Below, piece after piece: positions 59,475 through 64,000 of a stretch of DNA of 64,000 bases (its first letter is position 1; every line of letters starts with the position of its first letter). The DNA is from CF-162 sp040882565. GTDB taxonomy: Bacteria > Chloroflexota > Dehalococcoidia > SM23-28-2 > RBG-16-64-32. Location of the stretch: the NCBI GenBank assembly GCA_040882565.1, contig JBBEAZ010000044.1, positions 124,001 through 188,000 on the forward strand, read 5' to 3'. The notes beneath the pieces are model-generated. The model was not told the origin of the DNA. It ran no database searches and saw only the letters and a list, made by a program, of their open reading frames with translations. Made by a program: the position numbers and the translations under genes.

Positions 59475-60113
59475 ATGACGCGAATGACGCGACGCGCCCG
59501 GACGGAGAACGACAGCGTCCAGACGATGGGCTGGCTTGGTCGACTCGTCCGCCTCGATTACACCGTTTTCGAAGAGCTCCGTAGCGATCGGTCCGCCACG
59601 CCTACTGCGCTTGTCATTGTCCTTGCCTGTGGCATCCTCGGCGGCATTGGCACCTGGCTCTGGGCGCTTCAGCACGATGACTTCACCGGGCTGGACGTCA
59701 TGGACGTGCTGCTCAAGTCCGTCATCGCCGGCAGCATCGTTCAGACTGCGGTCTGGTTCGCCTGGGTCTACATCACTTACATGCTGGTCGCCCGCGTCTT
59801 CGGGTCGCCAGTTCTTTTCGCGGAGTTGACGCGCGTGATGGGTTTTGCTTTTGCACCCGTCGCTCTCAACATCTTCGTGGCAATTGCGCCGCTGGCAATT
59901 CCTTTCGGGTTGCTCGGCTATGGCGCCGCGCTCCTGCTCACCTCAGCAGCGGTGGAGCACACGGCCGATGTCGAACCGCGGCAAGCGATGCTGGCCACAC
60001 TGGCGGGCTTCGGGGTCTTCCTGGTCTTCATGGGCGCATTCGCCAACGTCATGGAAGTCGGGACGTTTGGCGGCCTGGCCCCGGGCATTCTCTTCTTCTC
60101 GCTCGACCTCTAG
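59475..60113 (+). CDS. Yip1-like multipass membrane protein
   Basis: A 212-residue protein with five predicted membrane segments (ALVIVLACGILGGIGTWLWA, IVQTAVWFAWVYITYMLVAR, VALNIFVAIAPLAIPFGLLG) and an RVFGSPVLFAELTRVMGFAF loop, the Yip1-domain pattern. TACAAT lies 17 nt before the ATG. The frame is open to 59442. Function unknown. Confidence 0.7.
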   Translation: MTRMTRRARTENDSVQTMGWLGRLVRLDYTVFEELRSDRSATPTALVIVLACGILGGIGTWLWALQHDDFTGLDVMDVLLKSVIAGSIVQTAVWFAWVYITYMLVARVFGSPVLFAELTRVMGFAFAPVALNIFVAIAPLAIPFGLLGYGAALLLTSAAVEHTADVEPRQAMLATLAGFGVFLVFMGAFANVMEVGTFGGLAPGILFFSLDL

Positions 60114-60200
60114 GCCACGCGTCTCGCGAGCGACCGGGCGCTGCGCTAAGCTTGTGCCACTCGACCCCAGACGCGGGGTCCTTTCAGCGGGGAGCCTTTC

Positions 60201-61436
60201 GTGCAGGGGTCTGACAGGTCGCTTCAGGCGAATATCTGGAAGTACTACCTCTTCCATTTTTTCCTGAACCTGCAGCTGTGGTTCCCGATCTGGATCATCT
60301 ACCTAACGGAGAAGCGCGGTCTGACGCTGACCGAGGTGACACTGATCGACGTCCCCTTCTGGGTCTCGATCATGGTGCTCCAGATCCCCGGGGCCGCACT
60401 CGCGGACCGCTGGGGCCGCAAACCAACACTCGTCGCCGCCGCGACTGCATTCGCCGCCGCGGTGACATTTTTCGCACTGGCCAACTCCTTCCCGTTGTTG
60501 CTGGGCGCCTACCTGGTCTGGGGAGTAGCATTTGCCCTCCTGTACGGGACGGAGTCGGCGTTCATCTACGACTCGCTGAAGGCAGCTGGACGAGAGGACG
60601 AGTATCCGCGCATCTACGGGCGCGGCTGGGCGATCGCGACTGCAGCGCAGGTCGGCGGTACGTTGATCGGCGCACCCCTTGCTCAGGAGACGAGTCTGGT
60701 ATTTCCGATACTGCTCAGCGGGGGCATCGCCAGCATCGCAGCTCTCGTCGCGCTTACATTCCGCGAGCCGCAAGTGATGTCGACCGCGCACCACCCGAAC
60801 TACGGGGAGATCATCCGGGAAGCGATGGCGGTTGTGCGCAGGCAGCCCGACATCCGATATGCGATCCTCTTCTTCGGGTTGGTCACGCTTGGCAACATCG
60901 CGCCGGTGTTCTTCTTCCAGCCGTTCCTGCGTGACCACGGTATCGACGTCGGCGACCTGGGGTTCTGGCAAACGCCGATGCGAATCGCAGGCATCCTCGG
61001 AGCACTCAGTGCGCATCGCCTCATCCGCAGCCTGGGCGAACGCGGCGCCTTTTTGATGATGCCTGTGGCACTGGTGCTGTCATATCTGCTGTTGGCGTCG
61101 TGGGATTCGGCGTATGCACAGGTATCGTTCTCGATGATGGGGTTCATGATGATCTTCTCGCAGCCGGCCGTGACCGACTACGTGAACAAACGCGTCGCCA
61201 GCCAGCAACGGGCAACTGTCGTCTCGCTCACGAACCTCATTCGTTCGGCGGTGCTGATTCCGAGCGCGCCGCTGCTGGGCATCCTGGCGGACGAAGCGTC
61301 GCTGCGCGTGGCATTTGGCACGGGCGCCGGCCTGATCGCGGTACTGGGCCTGCCACTGATGCTGTTATGGATGCCGCACTTGACGCGACGACCGCTTGCC
61401 ACGGAACCGGCGCCCGTCCGTGTGGATAGCGCTTGA
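60201..61436 (+). CDS. MFS transporter (12 TM)
   Basis: A 411-residue permease with 12 membrane segments and the MFS loop ALADRWGRKPTLVAAA between segments 2 and 3, plus YGTESAFIYDSLKAAGREDE after segment 4, typical of the DHA1/fucose-permease-like groups. Substrate unknown; export of a drug-like compound is a possibility. GTG start with GGGGAG upstream. Confidence 0.85.
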   Translation: MQGSDRSLQANIWKYYLFHFFLNLQLWFPIWIIYLTEKRGLTLTEVTLIDVPFWVSIMVLQIPGAALADRWGRKPTLVAAATAFAAAVTFFALANSFPLLLGAYLVWGVAFALLYGTESAFIYDSLKAAGREDEYPRIYGRGWAIATAAQVGGTLIGAPLAQETSLVFPILLSGGIASIAALVALTFREPQVMSTAHHPNYGEIIREAMAVVRRQPDIRYAILFFGLVTLGNIAPVFFFQPFLRDHGIDVGDLGFWQTPMRIAGILGALSAHRLIRSLGERGAFLMMPVALVLSYLLLASWDSAYAQVSFSMMGFMMIFSQPAVTDYVNKRVASQQRATVVSLTNLIRSAVLIPSAPLLGILADEASLRVAFGTGAGLIAVLGLPLMLLWMPHLTRRPLATEPAPVRVDSA

Positions 61437-61484
61437 CAAGCGAGCGGAGTGGGCAAGATACTCTCGTCGTAAGTGCGCGCGCAC
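61433..61484 (+). promoter_or_regulatory. TetR-gene promoter with palindromic operator candidate
   Basis: TTGACA at 61433-61438, 18 bp, GATACT at 61457-61462, then the perfect 12-bp palindrome GTGCGCGCGCAC at 61473-61484, before the ATG at 61499. A repressor bound to the palindrome would block early elongation. Confidence 0.55.
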
Positions 61485-61498
61485 GCACAAACATCACG

Positions 61499-62137
61499 AT
61501 GAATCGTATCGCATTCGCCAAGAAGGACAAGGAATTGCGTCAGCAGGCGCTGATTGACGCCGCAAACGCAGTGTTCGCGGAGCATGGGTTCGACGCCGCG
61601 ACGACCCGCGAAATCGCCGAGCGCGCAGGCTGTGCGGAGGGGCTGATCCATCGCTACTTCACGAGCAAGCGCGGCCTTTTACTGGCGATTCTCGACGAGA
61701 GGTCGTCCGTTGTGGCGGAAGAGTTCGGAGCCGGACTGCCCGAGACTGACTGCGTTGTTGAGGAGGTCCAGCAGATCCTTCTGCGCGAGGTCGACGCCAA
61801 GTGGGAAAGGCGCGATTTCATGCGCGTCTGCATCTCACAGGCGGCGATCGACCCTGAGGTTGGGAAGGCCGTACGGGAACTGGTGCAGTCACGACTGGTC
61901 GCGTTTATCGGGGCGAGGCTGCAGCGTCACCAGGCTGCGGGACGCATCCGCCCGGACACGGACGTCACAGCGATCGCCGAGGTGATTAGCGGCCTCGGGT
62001 TTGCAGCCGGGTTCATGTACCGGATCGCCTTCGGAGCGAGCCGCGAAGAGACCGAACGAGTTGTGCAAGAAGCCGCCGCGGCAATTGCCCGCGGCATATC
62101 GACAAGCCCACATGCCCCTGAGGAGGTTCGCCAATGA
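61499..62137 (+). CDS. TetR-family regulator
   Basis: A 212-residue repressor: N-terminal HTH domain (RQQALIDAANAVFAEHGFDA, TTREIAERAGCAEGLIHRYF, SKRGLLLAIL) and an all-helical ligand domain with C-terminal dimer helices. Its stop overlaps the oxidoreductase start (ATGA), so the pair form an operon probably controlled by this regulator. The frame is open from 61433, but that start lies in the promoter. Confidence 0.92.
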   Translation: MNRIAFAKKDKELRQQALIDAANAVFAEHGFDAATTREIAERAGCAEGLIHRYFTSKRGLLLAILDERSSVVAEEFGAGLPETDCVVEEVQQILLREVDAKWERRDFMRVCISQAAIDPEVGKAVRELVQSRLVAFIGARLQRHQAAGRIRPDTDVTAIAEVISGLGFAAGFMYRIAFGASREETERVVQEAAAAIARGISTSPHAPEEVRQ

Positions 62138-63018
62138 AGATCGGACTGCAGGTACCCTATTTCACCTGGTCGGGCGGCGCGCCCGAGTTGGGTGCGAAGC
62201 TCGGGGAGGTTGCCCGCACGGCCGAAGGAGCGGGCTTCGACTCCATCTGGGTGATGGACCACTTCTTCCAGATCCCGATGGTGGGCCCGGCAGAGAACGA
62301 CATGCTCGAGTCGTACACAACACTCGGGTTTCTGGCGGGGCAGACGAAGCGCCTTGGACTCGGAGCGCTGGTCACCGGCGTGACCTACCGCCACCCGGGT
62401 GTGCTGATCAAGCAAGTGACCACGCTCGACGTGCTGTCGGGCGGGCGAGCCTGGCTCGGCATCGGGGCCGCGTGGTTCGACCGGGAGCACGACGGCTTGG
62501 GCGTCACGTTCCCGCCCCTGAAGGAGCGCTTCGAGCGCCTGGAGGAGGCACTGAAGATCGCGCACCAGATGTGGAACGATGACAACAACGGTGCCTTCGA
62601 CGGCAAGCACTACCAGTTGAAGGAGACACTCAACGTCCCGCAGTCACTTTCGAAACCCCATCCGCGGATCCTGATCGGCGGGACGGGCGAGAAGAAGACG
62701 CTGCGACTCGTCGCGAAGTATGCCGACGCCTGTAACATCTTCTCGATGCCCGGCGAAGCGTTCGTGCAGCAGAAACTCGATGTGCTCCGAGAGCACTGCG
62801 AGCGTGAGGGGCGCAACTACGACGACATCGAGAAGACGGCCTACACCGTGATGAACCCCGGGCTAAACGGCGAGAACACCGGCGCGATGGTGGAAGAGTT
62901 CGGCAAGCTTGCCGAACTCGGCATCAACACCGTCATCGGCAGCGTCGGCAGCGTCGATGCTCTGACGCCGGTCGAGACTATTGGCAGAGACGTGATCCCG
63001 CAGGTGGCAAACCTGTAG
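62134..63018 (+). CDS. F420-type luciferase-like oxidoreductase
   Basis: A 294-residue TIM-barrel enzyme of the LLM family: MKIGLQVPYFTWSG, AEGAGFDSIWVMDHFFQIPM, RLGLGALVTGVTYRHPGVLI, SGGRAWLGIGAAWFDREHDG, PRILIGGTGEKKTLRLVAKY. Residues match the F420-dependent subgroup better than FMN-only luciferases, so coenzyme F420 is likely but not certain. It is co-transcribed with the TetR regulator; a drug- or lipid-reducing role is possible. Confidence 0.88.
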   Translation: MKIGLQVPYFTWSGGAPELGAKLGEVARTAEGAGFDSIWVMDHFFQIPMVGPAENDMLESYTTLGFLAGQTKRLGLGALVTGVTYRHPGVLIKQVTTLDVLSGGRAWLGIGAAWFDREHDGLGVTFPPLKERFERLEEALKIAHQMWNDDNNGAFDGKHYQLKETLNVPQSLSKPHPRILIGGTGEKKTLRLVAKYADACNIFSMPGEAFVQQKLDVLREHCEREGRNYDDIEKTAYTVMNPGLNGENTGAMVEEFGKLAELGINTVIGSVGSVDALTPVETIGRDVIPQVANL

Positions 63019-63045
63019 CGATCTCCGAGAGCTAGTAGGCGCGAG

Positions 63046-64000
63046 ATGAGATTGGGGCGGCTCGAATACAAGTGGATAGTGGGCATCGTCTTCGTGTTTG
63101 GTCTGTTCATGGACCTCCTGGACATGACGATCGTCAACGTCGCGCTCCCGGAGCTTGCCGACTCGCTCGACGTCGACCCGCGCTCGGCGGCGACTGACAT
63201 TCAGTGGGTTGTCACAGGTTACCTGCTGAGCCTGGCCGTGTTCATCCCGGTGTCGGGCTGGCTGGGCGACCGCTTCGGTACGAAGCGAATTTTCATGACG
63301 GCGCTGTTCCTGTTTACGTTGGCGTCGTTTGCGTGTGGGATGGCCTGGAACCTCGAATCGCTGATCGCTTTCCGCGTCCTGCAGGGCGTCGGAGGGGGCA
63401 TGCTGACGCCAGTTGGTACGGCGATGCTGTTCCGCGCCTTCCCGCCGCATGAGAGAGCAAAAGGCGCGGCGATCCTGATGATCCCAATGGTCGTGGCTCC
63501 GGCAAGTGGGCCGGTGATTGGCGGCTATCTCGTCGAGTATCACACCTGGCGGCTGATCTTCCTGATCAACATCCCGGTCGGCCTGCTAGGACTGTTGTTC
63601 GCCGGCCTTTTCTTACACGAAGAGAAGCAGGAGGCGCCCGGCCGCCTTGACTTGCCCGGGCTCGGGCTCGCTGCGGTGGGCCTGGGGGCGTTGATGTACG
63701 CGCTGGCTGAGGCCGGGCGCAAGGGGATCGACGATCCCAGCGTGATGCTGCTCGGAGGCATGGGGCTGGCGGTCATCGGTTTGTTCGTTGTCGTGGAGTA
63801 CTTCACGAAGGAGCCGATGATTGACGTGCGCCTGTTCACGAACAAGTTGTTTACAGCGGCGAACGTGGTGCAGATCGTGGGTTTTGCCGGGTTAATGGGT
63901 GGCTTGTTCATGGTGCCGTTGCTCCTGCAATCGGAGATGGGCATGTCGCCTTTTGAGTCAGGGTTGACGACGTTCCCGCAGGCGATCGGCATCGTGATGA
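63046..64000 (+). CDS. DHA2-type MFS efflux transporter (partial, cut by window end)
   Basis: The first 318 residues are in the window. They show the 14-TM drug-efflux signature: MDLLDMTIVNVALPEL in segment 1, WLGDRFGTKRIFMTALFLFT, FRVLQGVGGGMLTPVGTAML, and later PASGPVIGGYLVEYHTWRLI. EmrB/QacA relatives export drugs by proton antiport. It starts 27 nt after the oxidoreductase stop and probably belongs to the TetR operon. The 3' end is missing. Confidence 0.9.
   Translation, partial: MRLGRLEYKWIVGIVFVFGLFMDLLDMTIVNVALPELADSLDVDPRSAATDIQWVVTGYLLSLAVFIPVSGWLGDRFGTKRIFMTALFLFTLASFACGMAWNLESLIAFRVLQGVGGGMLTPVGTAMLFRAFPPHERAKGAAILMIPMVVAPASGPVIGGYLVEYHTWRLIFLINIPVGLLGLLFAGLFLHEEKQEAPGRLDLPGLGLAAVGLGALMYALAEAGRKGIDDPSVMLLGGMGLAVIGLFVVVEYFTKEPMIDVRLFTNKLFTAANVVQIVGFAGLMGGLFMVPLLLQSEMGMSPFESGLTTFPQAIGIVM

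Overview
The window is a high-GC bacterial chromosome segment with mostly housekeeping and respiratory genes and several small accessory patches. No rRNA, tRNA, prophage, insertion sequence or CRISPR array was seen. The gene set fits an aerobic member of the Chloroflexota, possibly in or near Dehalococcoidia. It includes a CIRCE-controlled groEL, a CtaA-CtaB-CtaCDEF-CtaG oxidase cluster, many small lipoproteins with acidic or Thr/Pro linkers, an F420-type luciferase-like oxidoreductase, SigK/RskA-like pairs, and many start codons lying 6-10 nt after a -10 box. That placement is inference; no marker gene settles it.

Layout. 1-1.8 kb: groEL with CIRCE. 1.8-6.0 kb: secreted proteins, two related lipoproteins and a membrane-anchored beta-propeller, with two decayed propeller copies. 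6.0-12.4 kb: promoter, a 43-codon leader ORF and gltBD (GOGAT). 12.4-13.2 kb: RHH/PIN toxin-antitoxin pair. 13.2-19 kb: TldD, aldolase/SDR fusion, RNase HI, TldE. 19-22 kb: small lipoproteins, an aspartic protease, and a duplicated yjbR/lipoprotein unit with one copy decayed. 22-23.6 kb: ferredoxin-NADP reductase and a DinB protein. 23.6-26.7 kb: fur/zur-znuACB-like metal operon under a palindromic operator. 26.7-28.2 kb: ECF sigma and anti-sigma. 28.2-32.3 kb: BtuF-like protein, HtpX, two cupredoxin-like lipoproteins, MerR-DUF433/DUF5615 toxin-antitoxin-like pair. 32.3-39.9 kb: SsuE/SsuD/peroxiredoxin genes, membrane protein, DinB protein, flavin reductase/HEPN/DUF255 operon, MetF-like protein.

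39.9-42.3 kb is the least explained patch. An AT-richer segment has a possible promoter, a structured stretch and a strong terminator, followed directly by a two-gene operon. The first protein has an OST-HTH/LOTUS-like N-terminus and the second is unrecognised. The operon converges on an EVE-domain gene.

42.3-46.6 kb: A-type Fe-S carrier, HAD hydrolase, NAD synthetase, and a fused ABM-like/membrane/cupredoxin protein. 47.1-53.5 kb: complete aa3-type oxidase cluster with heme O/A synthesis genes and CtaG. 53.8-58.6 kb: nuclease-like protein, GreA fused to an integrase-type helical domain, ECF sigma with a candidate anti-sigma, sortase, CAP-domain protein. 58.7-64 kb: RsmG, Yip1-like membrane protein, MFS transporter, TetR regulator with an F420-type oxidoreductase, and a 14-TM MFS transporter cut by the window end.
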